From NCBI RefSeq assembly GCF_000484535.1, contig NC_022600.1:930001-994000 (forward strand): DNA of 64,000 nt. Reading direction: 5' to 3'. The notes beneath the pieces were generated by a model. It was not told the DNA's origin and ran no database searches. It saw only the letters and a list, made by a program, of their open reading frames with translations. The position numbers and the translations under genes were made by a program. The DNA is from Gloeobacter kilaueensis JS1. Lineage in GTDB: Bacteria; Cyanobacteriota; Cyanobacteriia; Gloeobacterales; Gloeobacteraceae. Below are positions 50,333-59,500 of this stretch, piece after piece (position 1 is the stretch's first letter; every line of letters starts with the position of its first letter).

Positions 50333-50751
50333 GAGTGTCTCCAGTTGAAGCTTCAGAGGAGGTAGGCAAGTTCCGCAGGACGGCAAAAGTCTAGCCTCGT
50401 GATACGTGGTCAGTGCCACTCGATACGGTTCAGCTTTGCCGGTCCTTGATAGCGGGGGACAATCTCTTCCACGCGGTCAAAGCCGCAAGGGGGGGCACAG
50501 TCCTCACCGCTACCTTGGAACCAATAGCAATATACGAGGGGGGGTTCACTGTAACTGGGCTGCAGGAGGGCCAAGTGAAGACGGTTTCAGAGTTGTCATC
50601 CTCCCCTCTCCCCTTGTGGGAGAGGGGCTGGGGGTGAGGGGAGAGGGCTGGGGGTTGGGACGCTTTTTCTGTCTAAATAGGGAGTTTGTTTAGTTGTACT
50701 TCGGTGAGCATGGCCCTCAACAGAGTTATTCATATTTGCAAGGGAGCAACC
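50333..50751. other. 419-base non-coding stretch upstream of the IS110 gene
   Basis: No convincing gene. Next to the recombinase start it has several short hairpins on the leftward strand: GCGG-CTTTGA-CCGC (complement near 50483-50496) and GTGG-CACTGA-CCAC (near 50408-50421). This is where an IS110 left end and bridge RNA would be expected. A strong palindrome at 50603-50627 follows, then the region leading to the hemerythrin gene. Confidence 0.5.
50603..50627. repeat. Palindromic repeat element
   Basis: A perfect 10-base stem CCCCTCTCCC (50603-50612) with GGGAGAGGGG (50618-50627) and a five-base loop, followed by G-rich GGGGGTGAGGGGAGAGGG. It is the best-preserved copy of the dispersed family seen near 16609. 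Confidence 0.65.
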
Positions 50752-51207
50752 GTGGACGTTCTCAACCTGTTGATCGAGGATCATAGAACCGTCGAAGCGC
50801 TTTTTGACAAGATAGAAACCACTGACAATCCGAGGCTGATGCAACAATATTTCGCCCAGATTGCTCAGGAACTGACATTGCACGCCGCCGGTGAAGAGGA
50901 AGCTTTTTATCCCGCTGTCGGCCAGTTTGCCAGTACCGCTAATCTGGTGCGCGAATCTTACGAGGAGCACGCCGAGGTAAAGCGGCTGATCAACGACATT
51001 TCTTTTTTACAGCCCACTGCCCCTCTCTACCGTGAGCGGATCGCGCAGTTGCGCGCAGCGCTGGCCCACCATATCGAGGAGGAAGAGGGGGAACTGTTTC
51101 CACGGGTGGCTGAACATTTTAGCGAACAGCAGTGCCTCGAACTGGGCGATCAGGTGCTCCAGACAAAAAAGGAGGCAAAGCAAAGGCTGCTCGGTATGGG
51201 AGTCTAG
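50752..51207 (+). CDS. Hemerythrin HHE-domain protein
   Basis: GTG 50752 is chosen because AGGGAG lies seven bases upstream; the frame extends back to 50686. The 151-residue helical protein has the diiron ligand pattern of HHE proteins: E-D-H in the first helix, E-L-x-L-H-x-x-G-E-E-E in the second, E-E-H in the third and H-H-I-E-E-E-E-G in the fourth. Such domains bind O2, NO or iron. It stands alone in front of dnaJ. A stress role is likely but the ligand is unknown. Confidence 0.85.
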   Translation: MDVLNLLIEDHRTVEALFDKIETTDNPRLMQQYFAQIAQELTLHAAGEEEAFYPAVGQFASTANLVRESYEEHAEVKRLINDISFLQPTAPLYRERIAQLRAALAHHIEEEEGELFPRVAEHFSEQQCLELGDQVLQTKKEAKQRLLGMGV

Positions 51208-51227
51208 CTCCTGGCCGCTTTGGACGA

Positions 51228-51262
51228 CTGGCGGGGGAGGACGCTTGCGAGTCCTCCGCCAG
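51228..51262. terminator. Hairpin between hemerythrin gene and dnaJ
   Basis: CTGGCGG and GAGGAC (51228-51242, with a small bulge) pair with GTCCTCCGCCAG at 51251-51262, a strong stem. No T-run follows, so it may be a processing or regulatory hairpin instead. Confidence 0.35.
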
Positions 51263-51318
51263 ATAGAGATACTGGATAGTGTAAGGTTTTACTAAGCAGC
51301 CGGAGACCATCCGAGACG

Positions 51319-52467
51319 ATGGCCAGAGATTTATACGAGACGCTCAACCTCAACCGCAACGCCTCCAAGGACGATATCAAGCGGTCCTACCGCAAGCTGG
51401 CCCGCCAGTACCACCCCGATGTCAACAAAGATCCGGGGGCTGAAGACATGTTCAAGGAAATTTCGCGGGCCTACGAGGTGCTCTCCGACGATGAGAAGCG
51501 GGCGCGCTACGACCGCTTTGGTGAGGCTGGTATCGGCGGCAACGGCATGGAGGGCGGACCGGATTTCGCTGGAGCCGGTTTCAACGACATCAGCGACATC
51601 TTTGAGAGTTTCTTTGGCGGCTTCGCGGGCGGAGCCACCGGTGGACGGCGCGGTGGTCGCAGCGGCGGCCCGACCCGTGGCGACGATCTGCGCTACGACA
51701 TGGTGCTCGAATTTACCGAGGCGGTCTTTGGTTGCGAAAAAGAGATCAATATTGCCCATCTGGTTACCTGCGAGACCTGCCGGGGTTCAGGAGCCAAGCC
51801 GGGAGCCGGTCACACCACCTGCCGCAACTGCGGCGGCCAGGGCCAGATCCGTCAGGCCCGCCGCACGCCTTTTGGGCTGTTTACCCAGGTGGTGCCCTGT
51901 CCTGTCTGCATGGGCCGGGGCGAGGTGATCGAAAACCCCTGTCCGACCTGCGACGGGCGCGGTCGCAATCAAAAGCAGACCAGCATCAAGATCAACATCC
52001 CCGCCGGTGTCGATGGCGGCTCCAAGCTGCGCGTCCAGAGTGAAGGCGACGCGGGCGAGCGCGGCGGCCCGCCGGGGGATCTGTTCATCTATATCGGCGT
52101 GCGCAACCACCCAATCTTCCGGCGCGAGGGCCAGGACATCTATTCGAGCGCCCAGATTTCTTATTTGCAGGCAATCTTAGGCTCCGAGATGACCGTCGAG
52201 ACCGTCGATGGCCCACACACCGTTGTCGTGCCGCCGGGCACCCAGCCTGAGACGGTGCTCACCCTCGACGGCAGGGGCGTGCCCCGCGTCGGCAATCCGA
52301 ACCGCCGGGGCAACCACTATCTGCAACTGAAGGTCGCGATCCCGACCAAACTCTCCGCCGACGAGCGCGAGTTGCTCACCAAGATTGCCAAGGTGCGCGG
52401 CGAGAAGGTCTCCAAAAAAGAGGGCCTTGAGGGGCTGATCGACAGTATCGGCAACCTCTTTCACTGA
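51319..52467 (+). CDS. dnaJ: Chaperone protein DnaJ
   Basis: A 382-residue type I J-protein. The J domain (1-70) has the HPD motif in Q-Y-H-P-D-V. A Gly/Phe-rich linker follows (about 75-125). Four zinc-binding C-x-x-C-x-G-x-G repeats lie at about 153-210 ([32 protein letters not shown]), and a client-binding C-terminal domain completes it. It stimulates DnaK ATPase and delivers substrates. No dnaK or grpE is nearby; rsgA follows after 8 bases. Confidence 0.97.
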   Translation: MARDLYETLNLNRNASKDDIKRSYRKLARQYHPDVNKDPGAEDMFKEISRAYEVLSDDEKRARYDRFGEAGIGGNGMEGGPDFAGAGFNDISDIFESFFGGFAGGATGGRRGGRSGGPTRGDDLRYDMVLEFTEAVFGCEKEINIAHLVTCETCRGSGAKPGAGHTTCRNCGGQGQIRQARRTPFGLFTQVVPCPVCMGRGEVIENPCPTCDGRGRNQKQTSIKINIPAGVDGGSKLRVQSEGDAGERGGPPGDLFIYIGVRNHPIFRREGQDIYSSAQISYLQAILGSEMTVETVDGPHTVVVPPGTQPETVLTLDGRGVPRVGNPNRRGNHYLQLKVAIPTKLSADERELLTKIAKVRGEKVSKKEGLEGLIDSIGNLFH

Positions 52468-52475
52468 AGCCTGTC

Positions 52476-53501
52476 ATGCAGCTTTCTGGCACGGTTCTGG
52501 CCCAGGAAGCAAACTTCTACCGCGTCCGCCTCGACGGCAGTGACCTGACGCTCCTCTGTACCCGCCGCGCCCGCCTGCGCAAGACCGGCGGGACTGTGCT
52601 CACCGGCGATCGCGTCGAGGTGGTCGAAGTCGATTGGCCGGGTGGCCGGGGAGCGATCGCAGCGGTGGCTCCGCGCACGTCTGAGCTGACCAAGCCCCCG
52701 ATCGCCAACTGCTCTGGGGTTCTAGTCGTCTTTTCTCTCAGTGAACCGCCCTACGATCCGGCTTTGCTCAGCCGGTTTCTCGTGCAGGTCGAGGCGGAAC
52801 ACCTGCCGGCTCTGGTTTGCCTGAGCAAGGGCGACGAAGTGGCGAGCGCTGTTATAGAACCGATCGTCCGGGCGATCGAAAGCTGGGGCTACCCGGCTCG
52901 ACCGGTGAGCGCCCGCAGCGGTGCCGGGATCGGCCCATTGCTGGCAGAGTTGGGCGGAACCTACGTGCTGGCGGGTCCTTCCGGGGCGGGCAAATCCAGC
53001 TTGCTCAACGCGATGCACCCTGGTCTGTCGCTGCGGGTGGGCGATGTCTCGGCTCGATTGGGCCGGGGCCGGCACACCACCCGCCACGTCGAACTTTTTG
53101 CCCTCAGCCCCAGGGCGCTGGTGGCGGACGCGCCGGGCTTCAGCCAGCTTGAAATCACTGTCGCCCCGGAGGACCTGGCGGTGTGTTTTCCGGAGTTCCG
53201 GCCCTACCTGGGCCACTGCCAGTTTCGCAACTGCCTGCACCGCGACGAGCCGGGCTGTGCGGTGCGGGCTGCCGGGTTGCCGCGCTTTGATATTTACCGG
53301 AGCTTTGTGGCCGAAGCGCTGGCTTTTGACCAGCAGCGGCGACAGACGAGCGAGCCGGAGGCCAGCTTGCGCGAGCGCGGCGGCTCCCGCCGCCGCAAAG
53401 GTGTGGCCGTACCGCGCCTGGAGGGGCAGTACCGCCAGTCCTCCCGCCGCACGGTCCGCCAGCAACTGCAGCAGTGGGATGAAGAGAGCCCGGAAGACTA
53501 A
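52476..53501 (+). CDS. rsgA: Small ribosomal subunit biogenesis GTPase RsgA
   Basis: RsgA is a circularly permuted GTPase acting in 30S maturation. The 341-residue product has an N-terminal OB domain. G motifs follow in permuted order: the G4 position is S-K-G-D (about 116, usually N-K-x-D), G1 is G-P-S-G-A-G-K-S-S-L-L-N (about 166-177), G3 is D-A-P-G (about 217). The C-terminal zinc finger has C-H-F-x-N-C-x-H-type ligands (C-Q-F-R-N-C-L-H) then G-C-A-V. The C-terminal tail is basic. It follows dnaJ closely, a frequent cyanobacterial arrangement. Confidence 0.95.
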   Translation: MQLSGTVLAQEANFYRVRLDGSDLTLLCTRRARLRKTGGTVLTGDRVEVVEVDWPGGRGAIAAVAPRTSELTKPPIANCSGVLVVFSLSEPPYDPALLSRFLVQVEAEHLPALVCLSKGDEVASAVIEPIVRAIESWGYPARPVSARSGAGIGPLLAELGGTYVLAGPSGAGKSSLLNAMHPGLSLRVGDVSARLGRGRHTTRHVELFALSPRALVADAPGFSQLEITVAPEDLAVCFPEFRPYLGHCQFRNCLHRDEPGCAVRAAGLPRFDIYRSFVAEALAFDQQRRQTSEPEASLRERGGSRRRKGVAVPRLEGQYRQSSRRTVRQQLQQWDEESPED

Positions 53502-54094
53502 TAATCGCTGTAGCGCTCTTCGCTCCAGGGTTCGCCCCGGCGGTGGTAGCCGTTCAACTCCCAGAAGCCGAGTTTTTCTTCCGGCAAAAATTCGAGGCCG
53601 TTGATCCACTTGGCGCTCTTCCAGGCGTACAGGTGCGGCACCACCAGGCGCATCGGCCCGCCGTGCTTGAGCGGCAGCGGTTCACCAAAAAGTTCGTAGG
53701 CGAAGAAGTTGTCCTCGCGCACAAAATCCTCGAACGGGATATTGGTGGTGTAGCCGCCGTAGCAGTGGGCCATCACCTGCTCTGTTCCTGGCTCCAGCTC
53801 GACCTGCTTCAAAAAGTCCGTCACCCGGATGCCCTTCCACTGCACGTCCAACTTGCTCCAGCGGGTGACGCAGTGAAAGTCGGCGGTAAATTCGGCCTTG
53901 GGCAGAGCCATAAACTCTTCCCAGGTAAACACTTTTTCTCTGGCCAGCCCCCAGACGTTGAAGCGCCAGACGAACGTATCCATCTGCGGCGTCCGGCCAT
54001 AGGTCATCTCCGGAAAGCCGTTGGTCAGGTACTGGCCGGGAGGGACGCGCTCCTGCTGGGAGCCGTCGGGCTTTTTGAAAAACTTGCCGAGCAT
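53498..54094 (-). CDS. Sulfite oxidase-like molybdopterin oxidoreductase
   Basis: A 198-residue protein of the molybdopterin-binding oxidoreductase family. Typical features are the F-H-C-V-T-R-W-S segment with the molybdenum-ligating Cys (about residue 75), Y-G-G-Y-T-T, K-H-G-G-P-M-R-L-V-V-P-H-L-Y-x-W-K-S-x-K-W and G-F-W-E-x-x-G-Y-H. It has no signal peptide and no heme or dimerisation domain, so it is the minimal soluble form. Substrate is unknown. A ModA molybdate-binding protein lies 1.7 kb away. Confidence 0.9.
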   Translation of the reverse strand: MLGKFFKKPDGSQQERVPPGQYLTNGFPEMTYGRTPQMDTFVWRFNVWGLAREKVFTWEEFMALPKAEFTADFHCVTRWSKLDVQWKGIRVTDFLKQVELEPGTEQVMAHCYGGYTTNIPFEDFVREDNFFAYELFGEPLPLKHGGPMRLVVPHLYAWKSAKWINGLEFLPEEKLGFWELNGYHRRGEPWSEERYSDY

Positions 54095-54128
54095 GGCCGG
54101 TCGATCCCCGCAAAGTGCTTATCACATC

Positions 54129-54806
54129 TTAACGGTGCTCCGGGACGGCCAGGCACCCGTCAGAAGTACGGTTCTGGTCGCCAAGCCGGACGAGCCATTC
54201 GCTCGCCCGGTTTGCGATCGTACTCCAGCGGCCCTTTGCCACCTCGCGCTCAGGAGCGAGGGAGTGGCCAACCCCGACCGCCAGGGCTCCCGCTCCCAGA
54301 TAGTCCGCAAAATCCGCCTCGCCGATGCCGCCTGTGGGCACCAGCGGCAGATCCGAAAAGGGACCGCGCAGGGCGTTCAGGTAGGCAAGACCGCCTACCG
54401 GGGCGATCGGAAAGATCTTGATGAGGTCTGCTCCTGCCTGGTAGGCGGCGACGATCTCGTTGGGAGTGAGGGCACCGCTCATTGCCAGCACCCCTGCTGC
54501 CCGCGCCACCTCGATGATCCGCACGTCCGTATGGGGGCTGACGATAAAATGGGCACCCCAGCCGATCGCCCGGCGCGCCGCCTCGGGGGTGAGCACGGTG
54601 CCGCAGCCGACCAGCACCTCGTCGCCACAGAGGCGCAACTCGCCCACGACCTGCTCGGCACCGGGGGTGTCGAGGGTGACCTCCACCAGCCGCACACCAC
54701 CGGCGATGATCGACCGGCCAATGCCCAGGGCACAGCGGGCCGAGTCGGTGCGGATGATCGCCAATAGCCGGTGCTTGCGAAAATGTTCGACGAGGACGTG
54801 GGTCAC
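54129..54806 (-). CDS. eda: KDPG/KHG aldolase
   Basis: A GTG-initiated 225-residue class I aldolase that splits 2-keto-3-deoxy-6-phosphogluconate into pyruvate and glyceraldehyde-3-phosphate (Entner-Doudoroff route), with possible activity on 4-hydroxy-2-oxoglutarate. The catalytic Glu is in V-E-V-T-L-D-T, the phosphate-side G-x-G-T-V-L-T is present, and the Schiff-base Lys is in D-L-I-K-I-F-P, followed by P-T-G-G-I. The usual P-G-x-x-T-P-x-E loop reads S-G-A-L-T-P-N-E. No edd is nearby. Confidence 0.92.
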   Translation of the reverse strand: MTHVLVEHFRKHRLLAIIRTDSARCALGIGRSIIAGGVRLVEVTLDTPGAEQVVGELRLCGDEVLVGCGTVLTPEAARRAIGWGAHFIVSPHTDVRIIEVARAAGVLAMSGALTPNEIVAAYQAGADLIKIFPIAPVGGLAYLNALRGPFSDLPLVPTGGIGEADFADYLGAGALAVGVGHSLAPEREVAKGRWSTIANRASEWLVRLGDQNRTSDGCLAVPEHR

Positions 54807-54877
54807 GGGAGTAGCAACCGGGGTGAACAGCTAGCCACTCAGCATAGCGGATCCGCTCGATTCAGGTACAATCGCCC

Positions 54878-55699
54878 TCAAGCTGGTAGATCGGGATCGA
54901 TTCCGAGGGCGCGCAACCGTTCTGCCAGGGCAGCTGCCCGTTGTTGCGCTTGCTCTGCGCGCTGTCGCTCCTGTTCTGCCCGTTGCTCTGCCCGCTCTGC
55001 GCGCTGTCGCTCCTGTTCTGCCCGCTCGCGTTCCTGTTCTGCCCGTTGCTCTGCCTGCTCAGTGGGAGTCAAAATCCACTGGTCGTTCGCGTCGTACCAG
55101 CGCAGCCACAAGCGCTCTACCTGCTGAAAACGCCCCTGCCAGAGGCCAAGACCAATCTGCAATTCTTCTATCCACAGCCGGGGCTCGAAAATCTCCTGAT
55201 AGGTTGCGCCTACTAACCGGAACAGCCGGTAGGTGTTGGCTTCGCGGTTGAACAGGACGTAGTACGGAATGCGCAGGATCTTTTCGTACACCTCCCACTT
55301 GGAGGGCGGATCTTGACCGCGCAGCGTCTGGCCCTGGTCCTCTTCCTGGGTGTTGGGTGACAGCAGTTCGACCACCACGATGGGCAGGGTGCCCTCCCGC
55401 CAGATCACATAGCTCAACCGACCAATGTCTACCAACCTCGGCACGCCGACGACTGCGAACCAGTCGGGACGCTTGTAGCGGCTGGTGTTGTGTACGTCGT
55501 AGTAGAGATTGAGATCGGTAGCGGTAAGGATTTGATCTGCCGGATAGTTCGGCGGCTGAAAGGTTTCACTCAAAAACTGCGGTTGCCAATCGTGAAACTC
55601 ATCCGGCAAGCCAGGTTCCTCGGGATCTTCGCTGGGTAAATCGTACATCGATGGTAAGGGCAACGAGACGGTTCTATTGACAGGTTGATAGGTCGTCAT
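54878..55699 (-). CDS. Uma2-family (DUF820) nuclease-like protein with heptad-repeat tail
   Basis: A 273-residue protein. Residues 50-200 match the Uma2/DUF820 family, abundant in cyanobacteria: P-D-W-F-A-V-V, then V-V-V-E-L-L-S-P-N-T and the K-W-E-V-Y-E-K-I-L-R-I-P-Y-Y-V-L segment, giving the PD-(D/E)xK-type active site D, E and K. The C-terminal 55 residues are a run of E-Q-x-R-A heptads expected to form a long coiled coil. The real role of Uma2 proteins is unclear. It diverges from modA. Confidence 0.9.
   Translation of the reverse strand: MTTYQPVNRTVSLPLPSMYDLPSEDPEEPGLPDEFHDWQPQFLSETFQPPNYPADQILTATDLNLYYDVHNTSRYKRPDWFAVVGVPRLVDIGRLSYVIWREGTLPIVVVELLSPNTQEEDQGQTLRGQDPPSKWEVYEKILRIPYYVLFNREANTYRLFRLVGATYQEIFEPRLWIEELQIGLGLWQGRFQQVERLWLRWYDANDQWILTPTEQAEQRAEQERERAEQERQRAERAEQRAEQERQRAEQAQQRAAALAERLRALGIDPDLPA
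54953..55024. repeat. Tandem coding repeat in the Uma2 C-terminus
   Basis: A perfect 30-base direct repeat begins at 54953 and again at 54995, a period of 42 bases (two heptads). Shorter partial copies flank it. It encodes the Glu/Gln/Arg/Ala coiled coil and is prone to length variation. Confidence 0.75.
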
Positions 55700-55810
55700 G
55701 GCCCCAGGAGAATAACCGGTGCCTCTATAGTAGTGCTCGGCACCCGAGCCAATGGGTTCCCAAAGCCCGAGAGCTTACTGCATAATTGGGGCGACGTGCG
55801 GGAGAACGCG

Positions 55811-56566
55811 ATGCGGCGATGGCTTTTGCTCATCCTGGCAGCTTGCTGGCTTGCCCCCGGCTTAGCGGCTCAGGCAGCGGATCTCACCGTCTCGGCGGCG
55901 ATCAGCCTCAAAGAAGCCTTCAGCGAAATCGCGGCCCAATTCGAGAAAGCCCGCCCCGGCGATAAAGTCACCTTCAACTTTGGTAGCTCGGGCGAGCTGG
56001 CTCAGCAGATCGATCGGGGCGCACCGGTGGACGTGTTCGCCTCCGCCGCCCTCAAACAGATGAACGACCTCGACAAGAAGGGACTGATTTTGGTGGGCAC
56101 AGCCCAACCTTTTGCCCGCAACCGGCTGGCTGTCGTCGTGCCCAAAGGCAGTGCGAAGGTGACGAGTTTCGAGCAACTCGCGAAAGTTGCCCGCCTGGCC
56201 ATCGGCAACCCGAAGACGGTACCTGCCGGTCAGTACGCCTCCGATGCGCTCAACAAAGCAGGCATCTACCAGAATTTGCTCGACGCCCAGAAGCTCGTCT
56301 TTGCCGAGAACGTCCGCCAGGTGCTGGCCTACGTCGAAGATGGCAGCGTCGATGCGGGCATCGTCTACACTACCGATGCCCGCGTCAGCGACAAGGTGAG
56401 CGTCGGCTTTGCTGTTCCCGAAAACTACAGCGCTCCGGTCGTTTATCCTCTGGCGGTGGTCAAGGACAGCAAACTGCCGGAGCTGGCCAGGGCCTTCGTC
56501 GCCTTTGTACTCAGCCCCCAGGGCCAGGCGATCTTGCAGAGCAAGGGCTTTTTGAGCGCAAAGTAG
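55811..56566 (+). CDS. modA: Molybdate ABC transporter substrate-binding protein
   Basis: ATG 55811 is chosen since the signal peptide (basic R-R-W, Leu/Ala core, A-Q-A-A cleavage) starts there; the longer frame runs over the Uma2 gene. The 251-residue product has the ModA pattern: L-T-V-S-A-A-I-S-L-K-E-A-F-S-E-I at the N-terminus (oxyanion-binding Ser), F-N-F-G-S-S-G-E-L-A-Q-Q-I near 57-69, G-A-P-V-D-V-F-A-S-A and D-A-G-I-V-Y-T-T-D-A. It binds molybdate in the periplasm. ModB and ModC are not in the window. Confidence 0.94.
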   Translation: MRRWLLLILAACWLAPGLAAQAADLTVSAAISLKEAFSEIAAQFEKARPGDKVTFNFGSSGELAQQIDRGAPVDVFASAALKQMNDLDKKGLILVGTAQPFARNRLAVVVPKGSAKVTSFEQLAKVARLAIGNPKTVPAGQYASDALNKAGIYQNLLDAQKLVFAENVRQVLAYVEDGSVDAGIVYTTDARVSDKVSVGFAVPENYSAPVVYPLAVVKDSKLPELARAFVAFVLSPQGQAILQSKGFLSAK

Positions 56567-56572
56567 TGCCGC

Positions 56573-59500
56573 TTATACCTGTTCGATCGCGTCCTCGGCC
56601 AGGGCGTACTGCTCCTGCAACTTCTCAAGCGTCTCTGCGTCCGCCTGCCAGAACTGGCGGCCCTGGGCTTCGAGCAAGCGGGCGACGATGTTGCGAAACG
56701 CCTCGGGGTTGTTCTTGCGCAGCCGGGCGGCCATCGCCGGATCGAGGGCGTAGGTCTGGGCGGCCTGGTCGTAGACCCAGTTGTCGCGAAATTCGGCTGT
56801 CGCTGACCAGCCCACCAGGGCGGTGAAGCGCTGAGAAATCTCGTAAGCCCCGCCGGAACCCTGGCCTGCCATCTGCTCGGCCCACTTTGGATTGAGCAGT
56901 TTGCCCCGGTACTCCAGGCGCAGCAGGGCGTCCAGTTCGATGGGCTCGGTGCTCTGGCTGAAACTTTCGACAAAGCTCGCCCCGACGGGCCGGTTCGCGC
57001 TGCGCTGGGCTGCCAGTTTCAGCGCGCCTGTGTTGGCGTAGTATTCTTGAATGTCGGTGAGGCCGTACTCCACCGAGTCGATCTGCTGGACGATCCGGCC
57101 TGTGGTGGTAAGCAGGCGCTCAAGCAATTCTGGCCGGGCGGTTCCCTGGTCCTTTCGGCCATAGCTGTACTGGTTGCGGCCCTGCCAGGTAGTGGCCAGT
57201 TGTTCGGTCTGCTCCCAGCTGGAAGTGAGAATCTGATCGCCCACCAGCGAGCCGTAGTCGCCCTTGGGGTTAGAAAAAAGGCGAGCGGTCGGGTTAGTGA
57301 TGCCTTGTTGGGCAAAGGCCAGGGCGTGCTTGCGGATAAAGTTCAGCTCGGGCGGTTCGTCGATCGCAGCGGCACGAGTAAATAGATCGTCGAGGTTTTC
57401 GAGCACGTTGGCAAAGGTGTCGCGGAAGATCCCCGAGAGGCTTGCGAGGACGTCGATGCGCGGACGGCCCAACTCGGCCAGGGAGATCAGTTCGTAGGCC
57501 ACCACCCGCCCGGTCTTTTCTTTGAGCGGCCTTGCCCCTACCAGGCCCAGCAGGATGCCCACAGATTCGCCCCGCGTCTTGATCGCATCGAGTCCCCAGA
57601 GCAGGACGGCGACGGTTTCCGGGTAGCTGCCGTGGGCCTTGCGATGATCGTTCAGGATATTCTCGGCGATCTGGCGACCGCGCAGGTACGCCCCCTCCGA
57701 CGGCATCCGGTAGGGATCGAGGGCGTGGATATTGCGGCCCGTCGGCAGTACCCCTGCCCCGTCGCGGATCAGATCGCCGCCGGGGGCGGGCGGAATATAC
57801 TGCCCATCCAGGCCGCGCAGGAGGTTGGTCATCTCTTCACCCGTGCGCAGCAACAGGTCGCGCACCGCACAGGCGTGCTGGAGTTGCTCCAGTTGTTCGC
57901 TGGTGAGAATCGCTTCCTGGCGCAGTTGCTCGAAGCGATCACCCCGCGCCACCGCTCCGAGCAAAGGCGTCGCCAGATGCTCGGCAAAGCAGGCATCGAG
58001 GTAGCTTTGCAGTTGCTCGGTGGTCGGCTTCTGCCCCAGAACGTGCAGGCCGCTTGAAAAAAGCCGATTTTCCAGCGTCTGCAGATACAGGTGGAGCTGA
58101 GCGCTGTAGGTGTCGAAGGAATCCGTCGGGGGGCAGTCAGTATCGAGACCGGCGGCTTTGACCTTCTGCTCGATCACCGCCTCCAGGGGCTGGTTCTCCC
58201 CCGGCGCGGCGCGGTACTCCTCCAGCAATTCCTTGATCTGGGCCAGTTCTTTATAAAGACCGGCCCGCCCGTAGGCAGGCACGTTGTGGGAGACGAGCAC
58301 GCCGTAGCCCCGACGCTTCGCCAGGACCGACTCGGAGGGGTTGTTGGCGGCGTAGATATAGAGGTTGGGCAGGTTGCCCACCAGAAAATCTGGCCAGCTC
58401 TCGCCGGTATTGCCCAGGGGCGCACCCGGTAGCCACTCGAAGGTGCCGTGCATCCCAAAATGCACCAGTGCGTCCGCCGCGAAAACGTCTTCCAGCCAGC
58501 GGTAGAAGGCGACGTACTGCGGATGGGGGGTGAGATCTTTTTCAAACAACAGCCGCATCGGATCCCCAGGAACCCCGAGGGCGGGCTGCACACCGATCCA
58601 GACGTTGCCCAGGCGAATACCGGCAAGTTGAAATTGCTGACCGTCGAAACCCAACTCGGCGCGATCGAGCGCTCCCCAGTGCCGCTCGACGCGGCGGGTG
58701 CGCCGGTAGCCCAGCCAGCGCTCCAGTTGCCGGGGATCGATCCGCTCTCCAGAATTGGCCCCCGGCTGCTGCTGCTGCTCGCTCTGCCGCAATCGAGCAA
58801 TCAGCGCCTCCCCGTCCTCGGGTACCGGCCCGCCCAGGTCGTAGCCCTGACTGGCTAGAGATCGTAAAAAAGTGACGAGCGATGCGGGCACGTTGAGCAG
58901 CGCTGCCGTTCCCGTCGCTCCGTAGCCCGGCGGAAAGCCGTAGAGAACGATTCCAATCCGCCGCTTCTTAGCTGGAGTACGCCGAAGCTGCACCCAGCGT
59001 TGAATCCGGCCCGCCAGCCGATCGACCCGCTCCGGCACCAGATAGATGCGCTCGCCCACCAGCCCCCCCAGGGGTACCGGGTCGATCGCCCCGTCCAACT
59101 CCGGCAGGGCGTAGAGGACCGCTGCCTGCAGACCGCCCACCCCCTGCCGGTACCAGGAGCGGATGTCTTGAATCAATAGCGGCGCGCTCACGAAGTACGG
59201 AACGTTGTTGCGCTCCAGAATGCGCACACCGGCGTCGATGCGCCTGCCCGCCTCCATCGAGCCCGCCGGGCCTCCCACCAGCGCAAAGCCCAGAGTCGAG
59301 ACGAGCGCATCGACGCGGACCGCACCGGGGGCGGTTTGAGTATCGGGACCAGCGAGCCAGTCGCGCACGATCGTGTGGCCTTCGACGCCGGTGACGAAGA
59401 CGGGCAGGGTGCGCAGTCCCTTTGCTTCTAAGCGCTCGATGAGCTGCGGAATGTAGGGCAGCTTCGAGACGACGTGCTTGCGGTAGAGCAACAGTGCTAC

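Noticed and set aside
54941-55058. CRISPR-like repeat array
   Set aside because: The repeats are in frame, code for heptads of a coiled coil and have no unique spacers.
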